A stretch of 64,000 nucleotides of DNA from Devosia crocina. GTDB taxonomy: Bacteria > Pseudomonadota > Alphaproteobacteria > Rhizobiales > Devosiaceae. Under the pieces are notes generated by a model. The model ran no database searches. It was not told where the DNA came from and was given only the letters and a program-made list of their open reading frames with translations. The position numbers and the translations under genes are program-made. The first letter of the stretch is position 1. Each line of letters begins with the position of its first letter. The stretch spans positions 529,158 to 593,157 of the forward strand of contig NZ_FPCK01000003.1 of assembly GCF_900116545.1 (NCBI RefSeq), written 5' to 3'. Shown here piece by piece: positions 11,204 through 19,752 of this stretch.

Positions 11204-12091
11204 CTAAGGCCTCTTCTGGCAAACCGGACAATAAAACGTCGACCGCCCCGATTGCACGATCCGCGCCACGCTGCCCGTGCAAAGCGGGGTCGGGCACGGC
11301 TCCCCTTCCCGGTCATAGACCGCGAACCGGTGCTGGAAATAGCCCGACCCGCCCTCGGCATTGCGAAAATCCCTCAGCGTTGAGCCGCCCACTTCGATCG
11401 CCTCGATCAGCACCTCGCGCACCGCATAGGCAAGATCCTCCAGCGCCTTCTTGGGCTTTTCTGCCTTGGTGAGAAGACTCCGTGCCTCGACAGTCGGCAA
11501 AATATGGGCGCGATGGAGCGCTTCGGCGACATAGATGTTGCCAAGGCCCGCCACCACGCGCTGGTCGAGCAGCGCGGCCTTGATCGGCGCCTTCTTGCCC
11601 CGGAAGGCCGCCGCCATTTCCTCTGCGTTGAAATCATTGCCGAGCGGCTCGGGCCCGAGCCCCCGCAAATAGGGCGAGCTTTCCGGGTCCTCGAACAGGT
11701 CGATGAACCCGAACCTACGCGGATCGGCATAGATGAGGTGGCTTGCCCCATGTTCGGGGTGGGTGATGGAGAACACCAGATGGTCGTGCTTGGGTTCGGT
11801 GCCGGGTTCATAATAGCGCGGCGGCTTGTCGATCCCATGTTCGGCAAAGCGCCAGGAACCGGTCATGCCCAGATGACTGAGAATCGTCCTGCCATTGTCG
11901 AGCGCAATGAGCAGATACTTTGCCCGCCGCCCCACATGGGTCACCCTCGCCCCGGTTACCTTTTCGCCAAGCCCCTCGGGAAAGGGGAAGCGCAGGTCGG
12001 GGCGGCGCAACTCGACCCTGTCGATCCGCGCACCCTCGAGCCATGGCGCGAGCCCGCGTCGGACGGTTTCCACCTCGGGCAGTTCGGGCAC
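11204..12091 (-). CDS. mutM: Formamidopyrimidine-DNA glycosylase (MutM/Fpg)
   Basis: Base-excision repair enzyme that removes 8-oxoguanine and cuts the abasic site. I start at the GTG at 12091, preceded by AAGGAG at seven bases, so the mature N-terminus is the essential PELPEVE with Pro2 as nucleophile and Glu3. The protein has 295 residues. The linker motif VVAGLGNIYVAEALHRAHI and the C-terminal zinc finger (CPTPLC, then YCPVCQKRP) are intact. The same frame stays open upstream to 12919, but that stretch overlaps ubiE on the other strand and is not coding. Divergent from ubiE. Confidence 0.97.
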   Translation of the reverse strand: MPELPEVETVRRGLAPWLEGARIDRVELRRPDLRFPFPEGLGEKVTGARVTHVGRRAKYLLIALDNGRTILSHLGMTGSWRFAEHGIDKPPRYYEPGTEPKHDHLVFSITHPEHGASHLIYADPRRFGFIDLFEDPESSPYLRGLGPEPLGNDFNAEEMAAAFRGKKAPIKAALLDQRVVAGLGNIYVAEALHRAHILPTVEARSLLTKAEKPKKALEDLAYAVREVLIEAIEVGGSTLRDFRNAEGGSGYFQHRFAVYDREGEPCPTPLCTGSVARIVQSGRSTFYCPVCQKRP

Positions 12092-12205
12092 TTGCAACTC
12101 CTTCACCCTGCGCCTCTTTGCGCCATGGGCTTTTGACACCGCCTTATATATGGTGCCGCCAATCCAATTTGGATCCGTCATTAGACCAGCAAAGAGGCGT
12201 GAGCC

Positions 12206-12970
12206 ATGACCGAGGCGCGCGAAACCACCCATTTCGGCGAACAGACCGTCGCCCTCGAAGACAAGCAGGGCCTCGTCAACAAGGTGTTCCATGATGTGGC
12301 AGACCGCTACGATCTCATGAACGACCTGATGAGTTTTGGCATCCATCGCCTCTGGAAGGATGCCATGGTCGCCGACCTTGCCCCGCCCCGCTCGGGCAGC
12401 CGCGCCTATCGCGTGCTCGACATGGCTGGCGGCACCGGTGACGTCGCCGAGCGCATCGTCAATGCATCCCATGGCTATGCCGAGGTCGTGGTTTCCGACA
12501 TCAATTCGGACATGCTGCGGGTCGGCGCCGAGCGCGCCCGCACCTGGCGCTATCCGGCCCAGGCGAGCTTTGTCGAGGCAAATGCCGAAGAACTGCCTTT
12601 CCCGGACAGCTCCTTTGACGCCTATACGATCGCCTTCGGCATTCGCAACGTGCCGCGCATCCAAACCGCGCTTGCGGAAGCCCATCGCGTCCTCAAGCGT
12701 GGCGGGCGCATTCTCGTGCTCGAATTCTCCCAGGTCGACGTGCCGGGGTTCGACGCGGTCTATAAAAGCTTCTCCGACTCGATGATTCCGCCCATGGGCC
12801 GCGCCGTCACCGGCGACGCCCAGCCCTATCAATATCTCGTCGAATCGATCCGCAAGTTTCCCGATCCCGCCCGGTTCGATGCCATGCTTGCCACGGCTGG
12901 CTTCAAGCGCGTCAAGCACACGGCCTTCTCGGGCAATATCGCGACCCTCTTCTCGGGCTGGAAGATTTGA
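12206..12970 (+). CDS. ubiE: Ubiquinone biosynthesis C-methyltransferase UbiE
   Basis: SAM-dependent C-methylation of the benzoquinol ring in ubiquinone (and menaquinone) synthesis. The 254-residue protein has the family opening [21 protein letters not shown] and motif [16 protein letters not shown] near residue 75. Further on are [39 protein letters not shown] and the C-terminal signature [17 protein letters not shown]. Its TGA overlaps the ATG of ubiB (TGATG), so the two are translationally coupled. Gene order mutM-ubiE-ubiB is conserved in related bacteria. Confidence 0.97.
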   Translation: MTEARETTHFGEQTVALEDKQGLVNKVFHDVADRYDLMNDLMSFGIHRLWKDAMVADLAPPRSGSRAYRVLDMAGGTGDVAERIVNASHGYAEVVVSDINSDMLRVGAERARTWRYPAQASFVEANAEELPFPDSSFDAYTIAFGIRNVPRIQTALAEAHRVLKRGGRILVLEFSQVDVPGFDAVYKSFSDSMIPPMGRAVTGDAQPYQYLVESIRKFPDPARFDAMLATAGFKRVKHTAFSGNIATLFSGWKI

Positions 12971-14517
12971 TGGGTCCTGCCTCCTATTTCCGCCTCTTCC
13001 ACGCTGGCTGGGTGCTGGCGCGGGAGGGAGCCTTTTCGGTCCTGCCTGCCGAATCCCTTCCCCCCATGATGAAACTCGGCATCCGGCTCGTGCGCCTGGT
13101 CGAGCGTCCCAGCGTGCGCAAGACCGGCCGTGTCGACCGGCTCAATGCCGCGCTCAACAAGTTGGGCCCGAGTTACGTCAAGTTCGGCCAGACGCTCGCG
13201 ACCCGCCCCGATATCGTGGGGCCCCAGGCCGCAGCAGATCTGTCCGGGCTTCAGGACCGCATGCCGCCCTTTGATCCCGCGCTCGTGCCGGGCATCCTCT
13301 CGCTCGCCCTTGGCTCCAAGGCCGCTCAACTGACCGAGATCAGTCCGCCGGTCGCAGCCGCTTCCATTGCTCAGGTCCATAAGGCGAGCCTCAGCGTCCC
13401 AGGCATACCCCCCAAGACCGTGGCGGTCAAAATGCTGCGCCCGGGCGTTTCCGAGCGCTTTCACGCCGACACCAATGCGCTTTATGCCGGCGCGCGCCTT
13501 GCCGAAATCTTTGCCCCCTCGAGCCGGCGTCTCAAACCCAATGAAGTGGTCAAGACCCTTGATCATTCCATGCGTATCGAGCTCGACCTCAGGCTCGAAG
13601 CCGCCGCCATTTCGGAAATGGCGGAAAACATCAAGGACGACACCGGCTTCGTCATTCCTGAGGTGCAGTGGGATCAGGTGGCGCAAAACGTGCTCACCAC
13701 CACCTGGGTCGATGGCATTCCGATTCGCGATCACGCCGCACTCGATGCGGCAGGGGTCGACCGCAAGGCGTTGGCCTCAAAAATCCTTCAGGGTTTCCTG
13801 CGCCACGCCATTCGCGACGGCTTTTTCCATGCCGACATGCATCCGGGCAATCTCTTTGCTGATCGCCTGACCGGCGATGTCATCGCTGTCGACTTCGGCA
13901 TCATGGGGCGCCTCAGCATCCGCGAGCGGCGCTTTCTCGCCGACATTCTTTACGGCTTCATCACCCGCAATTACCGGCTCGTCGCCCAGCGCCATTTCGA
14001 CATCGGCTATGTGCCCAAGCATCAGTCGGTCGATGATTTCACGCTCGCCATCCGATCCATCGGCGAGCCGCTCCATGGCCGCACCGCCGCAGATATTTCC
14101 ATGGCCAAGGTCCTTGGCCAGCTCTTCACCATCACCGAACTCTTTCAGATGCAGACCCGGCCCGAACTGGTGCTTTTGCAAAAGTCGATGGTGCTGGTCG
14201 AGGGCGTCGCGCGCAATCTCGATCCGGACCTCGACATCTGGACCGTTGCCGAACCGGTGGTTGCCGAATGGCTCCGGCGCGAGGAGGGGCCCGTGGGACG
14301 GCTCGAAGATCTGGCCGGTCACGTCACGCGCATGAGCGAAGCGCTCGGCCGCGTGCCGACCCTGATCGCCGAAGCCGAATTGGCGCTCGCCGAACACCGG
14401 CTCATGATGTCGCGCCCACCCAATCGCCCGCTCCAGGCCGCGATCCTGGCCGTCCTCGGCGCCGCCTTCGTTGTCCTGGTCCTCGGCGCCTGGCGACTTC
14501 TTGCCATGTCGTATTAG
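12970..14517 (+). CDS. ubiB: Ubiquinone biosynthesis atypical kinase UbiB
   Basis: Membrane-associated ADCK/Abc1-family protein needed for ubiquinone production. It has 515 residues. Visible are the KxGQ motif in LGPSYVKFGQTLATRPDIVG, the alanine-rich loop AAASIAQVHKA in place of a normal glycine-rich loop, the lysine strand VAVKMLRPG, and the catalytic-loop region FFHADMHPGNLF with VDFGIMG. A single C-terminal membrane helix (ILAVLGAAFVVLVLGAW) anchors it. The start ATG at 12970 overlaps the ubiE stop; a TTG three bases earlier is less likely. A CCCTCTCCCC palindrome follows the stop. Confidence 0.95.
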   Translation: MGPASYFRLFHAGWVLAREGAFSVLPAESLPPMMKLGIRLVRLVERPSVRKTGRVDRLNAALNKLGPSYVKFGQTLATRPDIVGPQAAADLSGLQDRMPPFDPALVPGILSLALGSKAAQLTEISPPVAAASIAQVHKASLSVPGIPPKTVAVKMLRPGVSERFHADTNALYAGARLAEIFAPSSRRLKPNEVVKTLDHSMRIELDLRLEAAAISEMAENIKDDTGFVIPEVQWDQVAQNVLTTTWVDGIPIRDHAALDAAGVDRKALASKILQGFLRHAIRDGFFHADMHPGNLFADRLTGDVIAVDFGIMGRLSIRERRFLADILYGFITRNYRLVAQRHFDIGYVPKHQSVDDFTLAIRSIGEPLHGRTAADISMAKVLGQLFTITELFQMQTRPELVLLQKSMVLVEGVARNLDPDLDIWTVAEPVVAEWLRREEGPVGRLEDLAGHVTRMSEALGRVPTLIAEAELALAEHRLMMSRPPNRPLQAAILAVLGAAFVVLVLGAWRLLAMSY

Positions 14518-14541
14518 TGTCTCCACACCACCCCTGGCGCT

Positions 14542-14580
14542 TCCCCTCTCCCCTCAGGGGAGAGGGTCAGGGTGAGGGGT
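14542..14580. repeat. REP-like palindrome after ubiB
   Basis: CCCCTCTCCCCTCAGGGGAG is followed by AGGGTCAGGGTGAGGGG: a compact perfect hairpin plus the GGTCAGGGTGAGGGG tail that characterises the dispersed family. It lies 25 bases after the ubiB stop and may act as its terminator or an mRNA stabiliser. Confidence 0.7.
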
Positions 14581-14740
14581 TCAGAATTCGGTTTAATCTA
14601 AAGCTCTCAACGCCTCAATCCTACCCTTCGGGCCACCTTCGCCTTTCAGGGGGGTAGGTAAAGAACTAGCTTTTCTTGCCCCCGAGCGGCCAAGACCATA
14701 GATTGCCGCCACCGGGCTCGCGCCCCTTTTGGAGAACAGC

Positions 14741-15343
14741 ATGGGTATCAAGGCGATCGCCAAAGTCGCGACGGCGCTGCTTGTTGGCGCCACCCTCGGC
14801 GGCTGCATCGATGCCACGCTTGAGGTGGAAGTCACGAGCGACACCTCTGCCCGGGCAACCCTGACCCAGGTGATGGGGACCGATTTTTACGCCATGACCA
14901 AGTCCGGCACCGGCAGCGGGGAGACCGGCGTCGAGGGCTTTTGTGCCGAGGGCGATCTGACTGAACACGAGGATGGCAGCGCCACCTGCACCATCGTGCA
15001 GGAAGGCACGTTCGAAGAGCTGATCACCATCAGCGAGGGCGAGGATGCCCTTCGCTTCGCCTCGCCCGCTCCCGGCCTTGTCCGCGTCGCCCTGCCGAGC
15101 GGCGAGCTCCTGGGCGATATCGGCGCCAATAGCGATCTCGATAGCGAAACCCGGCAGATGGTCGAAACCTTTTTTGCCGGCCATACCGTCACCCTACGCA
15201 TTTCGGGTGGAGAAATCACCGAAACCAACATGACCATCGCTGCCGATGGCCAAAGCGCCCAAACCGTTCTGCCCTTTGTCGATCTGATCAGCGGCGAGGC
15301 CGATCTTCCTGCCGAATTCTTTGCCATTGTCCGTGCCCAATGA
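14741..15343 (+). CDS. Putative lipoprotein, LppM-like
   Basis: A 200-residue protein beginning with a lipoprotein signal ([22 protein letters not shown], lipobox LGGC at about 19-22). GGAGAA lies just upstream of the ATG at 14741, which I prefer to the TTG at 14729. The mature part is acidic and beta-rich ([20 protein letters not shown]). It recalls the LppM/DUF3153 type of lipoprotein, but that is a weak inference. Its stop overlaps the dut start by four bases (ATGA), so it is co-translated with dut, at the position where some relatives carry coaBC. Function unknown. Confidence 0.75.
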   Translation: MGIKAIAKVATALLVGATLGGCIDATLEVEVTSDTSARATLTQVMGTDFYAMTKSGTGSGETGVEGFCAEGDLTEHEDGSATCTIVQEGTFEELITISEGEDALRFASPAPGLVRVALPSGELLGDIGANSDLDSETRQMVETFFAGHTVTLRISGGEITETNMTIAADGQSAQTVLPFVDLISGEADLPAEFFAIVRAQ

Positions 15344-15798
15344 CCTCTTCCGTTTCCATTTCCCTGCAATGGCTCGCCCATGGCGCCGGCCTTCCGCTTC
15401 CCCATGTGCAAACCGCGCTTTCGGCGGGTGCCGATCTCTGTGCGGCCGTGCCAGAGGGTGAGCCGCTGGTGCTGGCGCCCGGCGCGCGGGCCCTCGTCCC
15501 CTGCGGCTTCGCCATGGCCCTCCCGCCCGGCTACGAAGCGCAGGTGCGCCCGCGCTCCGGCCTTGCCGCCAAGCACGGCATCACCGTTCTCAATGCGCCC
15601 GGCACCATCGACGCCGATTATCGCGGCGAGGTCAAAGTGATCCTGGTCAATCTGGGCACCGAGCCATTCGCAATCGCCCGGGGCGAACGCGTGGCGCAGA
15701 TGATCGTCGCTCCCGTCGTGCAACCGGTCTTCGCGGTCGTTGAAACGCTGGATGAAACCGAACGCGGCACGGGCGGCTTCGGCTCGACGGGCCGCTAG
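15340..15798 (+). CDS. dut: Deoxyuridine 5'-triphosphate nucleotidohydrolase
   Basis: Trimeric dUTPase that converts dUTP to dUMP and pyrophosphate, keeping uracil out of DNA and supplying dTMP synthesis. All five motifs are present in 152 residues: SAGADLCAA (1), [12 protein letters not shown] (2), [17 protein letters not shown] (3), [13 protein letters not shown] (4) and the flexible C-terminal [11 protein letters not shown] (5). The start overlaps the lipoprotein stop by four bases; the ThiF-like gene begins two bases after its stop. Confidence 0.97.
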   Translation: MTSSVSISLQWLAHGAGLPLPHVQTALSAGADLCAAVPEGEPLVLAPGARALVPCGFAMALPPGYEAQVRPRSGLAAKHGITVLNAPGTIDADYRGEVKVILVNLGTEPFAIARGERVAQMIVAPVVQPVFAVVETLDETERGTGGFGSTGR

Positions 15799-15800
15799 CC

Positions 15801-16532
15801 TTGGCCGCCGCGCCGCCCCTCACGCCGGACGAGACGCGCCGCTATGGCCGCCATCTCGTGCTCAAGGGATTCGGCGGCGCCGCCCAGCAAAAGCTCAGGG
15901 CATCGCGCATGCTGGTCATCGGCGCCGGTGGTCTTGGGAGCCCGGCGATCGCCTACCTTGCGGCGGCTGGCGTCGGGCATCTTGGCATCGTCGATCCCGA
16001 CACGGTTTCCCTGTCCAATCTCCAGCGCCAGATCGTCCACAACACTGCCGGCATCGCCGAGAACAAGGCCGAAAGCGCCGCCGCCTTTGCCCACTCGCTC
16101 AACCCCCACGTAACCCTCGAAGCGCACACCACCGCGCTGACCGCCGAAAACGCCACTTCTCTTTTCAGCGCCGTTGATCTCGTTCTTGATGGCTCGGACA
16201 ATCTCCTCACCCGCCGCACGGTTGCGGCAACAGCCGAAGCGGCCAGTATTCCCCTCGTATCCGGCGCCGTCTCGATGTTCTCCGGTCAGGTCACGGTTTT
16301 TGCCCCCCATCTCGGCGGCCCCCGCCACGACGCGCTCTTTTCGCCAGATGCGGACGACGCGAGCCTTCCCTCCTGCGAACTCAACGGCATTCTCGGACCC
16401 GTCACCGGCGTCATCGGCACCCTCATGGCCATGGAAGCCATAAAACTTGTCACCGGCGTGGGCACCCCGCTGATCGGCCGGGTCCTGCTCTATGACGGCC
16501 GCGACGCCCGCTTCGAGGAAATCACCTACTAG
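15801..16532 (+). CDS. ThiF/MoeB/HesA-family adenylyltransferase
   Basis: E1-like enzyme that adenylates the C-terminus of a small sulfur-carrier protein such as MoaD or ThiS. The 243-residue protein has the opening RYGRHLVLKGFGGAAQQKL, nucleotide-binding GAGGLGSPAIAYLAAAG, the acidic DGSDNLLTR and the C-terminal GPVTGVIGTLMAMEAIKLVTG. The zinc-binding CxxC pairs of classical MoeB are missing: the protein has only one cysteine, in SCELNGILG. The start is a TTG at 15801 with no strong ribosome site, so coupling to dut is likely. No moaD, thiS or rhodanese gene is nearby. Partner protein and pathway are therefore uncertain. Confidence 0.85.
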   Translation: MAAAPPLTPDETRRYGRHLVLKGFGGAAQQKLRASRMLVIGAGGLGSPAIAYLAAAGVGHLGIVDPDTVSLSNLQRQIVHNTAGIAENKAESAAAFAHSLNPHVTLEAHTTALTAENATSLFSAVDLVLDGSDNLLTRRTVAATAEAASIPLVSGAVSMFSGQVTVFAPHLGGPRHDALFSPDADDASLPSCELNGILGPVTGVIGTLMAMEAIKLVTGVGTPLIGRVLLYDGRDARFEEITY

Positions 16533-16599
16533 CCGCCGTGCCTTCCCATTGTGGCCAAGACCTCCCGATGATACGCCAACACAGAGGCAAACGCGATCT

Positions 16600-16637
16600 G
16601 CCCCTCCCCCTTCTGGAGGGGGAGGCTAGGAGGGGGT
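16600..16637. repeat. CCCTCCCCC palindrome after the ThiF-like gene
   Basis: CCCCTCCCCC faces GGAGGGGGAGG with a short loop, followed by CTAGGAGGGGG. A divergent member of the dispersed palindrome family, lying between two convergent genes. Confidence 0.5.
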
Positions 16638-16670
16638 AAAAGGCATTCTCCAAACCCACGCCCCAGAACA

Positions 16671-16695
16671 AAAAAGGCGGGTCCATCGACCCGCC
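16671..16695 (-). terminator. Rho-independent terminator after infC
   Basis: On the minus strand GGCGGGTC-GATG-GACCCGCC (16695 to 16676) is followed by six T. It lies 26 bases after the infC stop, so infC is not co-transcribed with rpmI or rplT here. Confidence 0.9.
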
Positions 16696-16721
16696 TTCTT
16701 CAATTCCAAAACGCTGTCGCC

Positions 16722-17258
16722 TTATTTGGGCGCCAGCACCATGACCATCTGCCGGCCTTCCGAGCGCGGCTGGCTTTCGACCTTGGCGATCGCGTCCATC
16801 TGCTCCTTGACCTTGACCAGAAGCTGCATGCCGATGTCCTGGTGGGCCATTTCGCGGCCGCGGAAACGCATCGTCACCTTGACCCGGTCGCCATCGCCCA
16901 GAAACCGCTGCACAGCCTTCATCTTGGTTTCGTAGTCATGGGTATCGATGTTCGGCCGGAGCTGAACTTCCTTGACTTCGATAACCTTCTGCTTCTTGCG
17001 CGCTTCGGCCGCCTTTTTCTGGGCGGCATATTTGTAGCGTCCAAGATCGAGCATCTTGGCAACCGGCGGGTTGGAGTTCGCCGCGATGATCACCAGGTCG
17101 AGCCCGGCTTCCTGCGCTTCGGTCAGCGCATCACGCGTTCGAACGACACCGCGGTTTTCGCCTTCGGCATCGATAAGCTGGATGTCGGGGCTGGTAATGT
17201 CCTCATTGGCAAGCGGCCCATCTTTCTGGGGCGCCGTGGGTCTCATTGGACGACGAAT
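16722..17258 (-). CDS. infC: Translation initiation factor IF-3, probable ATT start
   Basis: Binds the 30S subunit and discriminates against non-canonical initiation. The first ATG (17246) gives 174 residues starting MRPTAPQKDGPLANEDITSP. Four codons upstream is ATT CGT CGT CCA, so starting at the ATT (17258) restores an initial MRRPMR block like that of other alphaproteobacterial IF-3 proteins, and AAGGA then sits nine bases upstream. E. coli infC also starts at AUU and uses it for autoregulation. Both domains are present (VQLRPNIDTHDYETKMK and KVTMRFRGREMAHQDIG). It stands alone and divergent from a hydrolase gene. Gene certain, start an inference. Confidence 0.96.
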   Translation of the reverse strand: MRRPMRPTAPQKDGPLANEDITSPDIQLIDAEGENRGVVRTRDALTEAQEAGLDLVIIAANSNPPVAKMLDLGRYKYAAQKKAAEARKKQKVIEVKEVQLRPNIDTHDYETKMKAVQRFLGDGDRVKVTMRFRGREMAHQDIGMQLLVKVKEQMDAIAKVESQPRSEGRQMVMVLAPK

Positions 17259-17423
17259 GGCAAGCGTTCCTTGTGCTGTTCATGCCTGGGGGTGAATTGC
17301 GCCATAAAATCGTGTTACCGACCTGTAAAGTCAACTGGCCGTCTTGCGGTTTTTCCAGCTGTTGCCTTCCGGCTACGGCGGCTTGTGTGACAGCAAAACG
17401 ACAAGACAAGGCCTCGGTTCCCG

Positions 17424-18191
17424 TTGACTTCCCAAGTCCTGCAAACGCTTAGCCTCGGCAAGGGCGCCGAAAACCGCACCATTGCCTACCTCCAGCGGCC
17501 CGGCCGGGCGCCTGGGCTTTTCTGGCTCAATGGTTTTCGATCGGTAATGAGTGGCGCCAAGGCGAGCGCTCTTGATGCCCTGGGCGCCCGGGAGGGGCTT
17601 GCGGTTACCCGATTCGATTATTCAGGTCATGGCCAGTCGGGAGGACTCTTCGAAGATGGTACCGTTTCGCGCTGGCTCGAAGAAGCCATCGCCGTCTTTG
17701 CAAGAACCGTGGGACCACAGATCGTCATCGGCTCCTCGATGGGCGGCTGGCTCGCCCTGCTGCTCGCCCGGCATCTGCACCGGAAAGGAGCCGCCCCGCT
17801 CAAGGGTCTCGTGCTCATCGCCCCTGCGGTCGACGCCACGCGCGACTTGATTCTGGCCCGCTTTTCAGCCGCCGAACGCGCTGAGCTGGCGCGCCGCGGC
17901 TATCTCGAACGCCAAAGTGCCTATGGCGATGGCGCCTATCGCTATACGAAACGCCTTCTTGAGGATGGCGACAACCACCTTCTTTTCGGTAGCGTCATCG
18001 AAACCGGCTGTGCGGTCCATATCCTCCAGGGCGGAGAGGACCCCGACGTGCCGCCCGCCCACGCCCAGAAGCTACTGACCCACCTTCTTCACGATCCCGC
18101 CACCCTGACCATGATCCCCGATGGCGATCACCGGCTGAGCCGCCCAGGCGACCTCGACCGTCTCACGCGCATCGTTCTGGGCATGGTCTGA
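17424..18191 (+). CDS. Alpha/beta hydrolase
   Basis: A 255-residue cytoplasmic hydrolase with a complete triad: nucleophile Ser in IVIGSSMGGWLALLLA, Asp in LQGGEDPDVPP and His in IPDGDHRLSRPGDLDRL. The segment RFDYSGHGQSGG is the usual strand and turn before the nucleophile elbow. The overall layout resembles small ABHD10-like esterases, but the substrate cannot be predicted. The start is a TTG at 17424, the only plausible initiator in frame. Divergent from infC across about 165 bases. Confidence 0.85.
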   Translation: MTSQVLQTLSLGKGAENRTIAYLQRPGRAPGLFWLNGFRSVMSGAKASALDALGAREGLAVTRFDYSGHGQSGGLFEDGTVSRWLEEAIAVFARTVGPQIVIGSSMGGWLALLLARHLHRKGAAPLKGLVLIAPAVDATRDLILARFSAAERAELARRGYLERQSAYGDGAYRYTKRLLEDGDNHLLFGSVIETGCAVHILQGGEDPDVPPAHAQKLLTHLLHDPATLTMIPDGDHRLSRPGDLDRLTRIVLGMV

Positions 18192-18202
18192 ACGGCGGCA
18201 GC

Positions 18203-18853
18203 TCAGCGTGTCTGCAGTTTCGTCTTCTGCTGCCCCGCGCCGTCGAAATTGGCCGGGTCAAGCCACCGCTCATATTCCGCCCGCAGATCCGGCCATTCGC
18301 TATCGAGAATCGAGAACCACGCCGTGTCCCGGCTCTCGCCCTTGACGATCATGTCATTGCGGAACACCCCTTCGTGCCGGAAGCCGAAGCGTCTTGCCGC
18401 TGCCGCCGATGGCTCGTTCCTGGTGTTGCACTTCCATTCGAGCCGCCGATAGCCCAGCGCATCGAAGGCGTGTTGGGCAAAAAGGAAAAAAGCCTCGGTC
18501 GAGAGCCTGCTGCGTGCCATGGGCAAGCCCCAATAGATCGCGCCGATCTCGACCGAGCCATGTTCGGGCCGGATGCGCATCCAGGCCTGCTGTCCGACGA
18601 CGCGACCAGTGGCCTTGTCGATCACCGCTACATAGCGATCCGGCCCCATATTTGCGGCGACGATCCGCTCTTCCATGTCGGCAAGCGAAGCCGGTGCCTC
18701 GCGGGGCAGGTAGCGATAGCGCTCAGCCCCACCCTCCATGGTGCTCACCGCGAAAAGATCGGGCGCATGCCCTGGCTCGAACGGTTCGAGCCCCACATAG
18801 CGTCCATCGAGCACCACCCGCTCGGGCGCGGAAATGGCCGGTTTCACGTTCAT
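18203..18853 (-). CDS. GNAT-family acetyltransferase, RimJ/RimL type
   Basis: A 216-residue protein with the RimJ/RimL arrangement: an N-terminal LDGRYVGLEPFEPGHAPDLF, the strand VVGQQAWMRIRPEHGSVEIGAIYWG, the acetyl-CoA-binding region STEAFFLFAQHAFDALGYRRLEWKC, and the C-terminal RRFGFRHEGVFRNDMIVKGESRDTAWFSI. Such enzymes acetylate protein N-termini or small molecules such as amino sugars; the substrate is unknown here. Its ATG at 18853 overlaps the SDR stop by four bases, so it is the last gene of the GST-SDR-GNAT operon. Confidence 0.9.
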   Translation of the reverse strand: MNVKPAISAPERVVLDGRYVGLEPFEPGHAPDLFAVSTMEGGAERYRYLPREAPASLADMEERIVAANMGPDRYVAVIDKATGRVVGQQAWMRIRPEHGSVEIGAIYWGLPMARSRLSTEAFFLFAQHAFDALGYRRLEWKCNTRNEPSAAAARRFGFRHEGVFRNDMIVKGESRDTAWFSILDSEWPDLRAEYERWLDPANFDGAGQQKTKLQTR

Positions 18854-19719
18854 CCCCGTGCCTCCCAGATCGCGTCGAGCCCCGAGCGATAATCGGGATA
18901 AAGCAGCTCAATCCCCAGCGCATCCTTGATCGCCCGGTTCGAAACGCGTTTGTTGTCAGCATAAAAGCTGCGGGCCATCGGCGTCATTTCCGCCTCTTCG
19001 AAGTTTACCTCGGGCGGTGGCGCGATGCCCATCTTGCCGGCGGCATAGGTGATCAGATCCTGCGGAGGACCGGGCTCGTCATCGGCAAGGTTGAAGATGC
19101 CATCGAGCCGCCGCTCCGCCGCCAGCGCCGTTATCCGTCCGATATCGGCGGCGTGGATGCGGTTGAACACCTGACCCTGCTTGACCACCCGCCGCGCCGT
19201 GCCGTCGGCCAGTTTGTCGAAGCTCGAACGGCCAGGCCCATAAATGCCGGCAAGCCGCAATATGGTAAGCGGCACGCCACGTTGGCGCGCATAGTCAATC
19301 CATTCCCGCTCGGCCGCCACCCGGTGCCGCGAACGGTCGTTGCGCGGATCGAGCGCCGCCCCTTCATCGATCCAGGCGCCCCCGAAATCCCCATAGACAC
19401 CCACCGTGGAATAATAGCAGAGCCATTGGAGATCCGGCATCGCATCGAGATCGCGCCGGTGGTGGCGCAAAGCCACATCGCCCTCCCGATCCGGAGCGAT
19501 CGAGACCACCACATGGCTGGCCGTGCTTAAGGCTGGTCCCACTTCGGGCCCGGGTTCCGCTCCACTGAATTGAAGAGCATTTGTGCCACCAATCGACAGC
19601 ACTTGCGCTTTTTCGGGGCCCCGAACGGTTCCCGAGATGCTAGCAAATCCACCGCGTCTGCGCATGAATTCGACACTCGCAAGCGAGGAATATCCCAGCC
19701 CGAAAAAGAAGACGCGCAT
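18850..19719 (-). CDS. NAD(P)-binding epimerase/dehydratase-like SDR
   Basis: A 289-residue extended/atypical SDR protein resembling the YeeZ type. The N-terminal dinucleotide site is VFFFGLGYSSLASVEFM (GxGxxS). Further on are YYSTVGVYGDFGGAWIDE, where Tyr of VYGD suits the catalytic position, and LTILRLAGIYGPGRSSFDKL. No Lys sits in a classical YxxxK, so activity is uncertain. I use the ATG at 19719; a GTG one codon earlier is possible. It lies 33 bases after the GST gene and overlaps the GNAT gene. Confidence 0.85.
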   Translation of the reverse strand: MRVFFFGLGYSSLASVEFMRRRGGFASISGTVRGPEKAQVLSIGGTNALQFSGAEPGPEVGPALSTASHVVVSIAPDREGDVALRHHRRDLDAMPDLQWLCYYSTVGVYGDFGGAWIDEGAALDPRNDRSRHRVAAEREWIDYARQRGVPLTILRLAGIYGPGRSSFDKLADGTARRVVKQGQVFNRIHAADIGRITALAAERRLDGIFNLADDEPGPPQDLITYAAGKMGIAPPPEVNFEEAEMTPMARSFYADNKRVSNRAIKDALGIELLYPDYRSGLDAIWEARG

Positions 19720-19752
19720 CACTTGTCCCCGGTCCCAATCCGCCCGAAATCC

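Noticed and set aside
12092..12919. Long in-frame extension of mutM on the minus strand (571 residues in total)
   Set aside because: It lies opposite ubiE. MutM must begin with Pro after the initiator, and GTG 12091 has a strong ribosome site.
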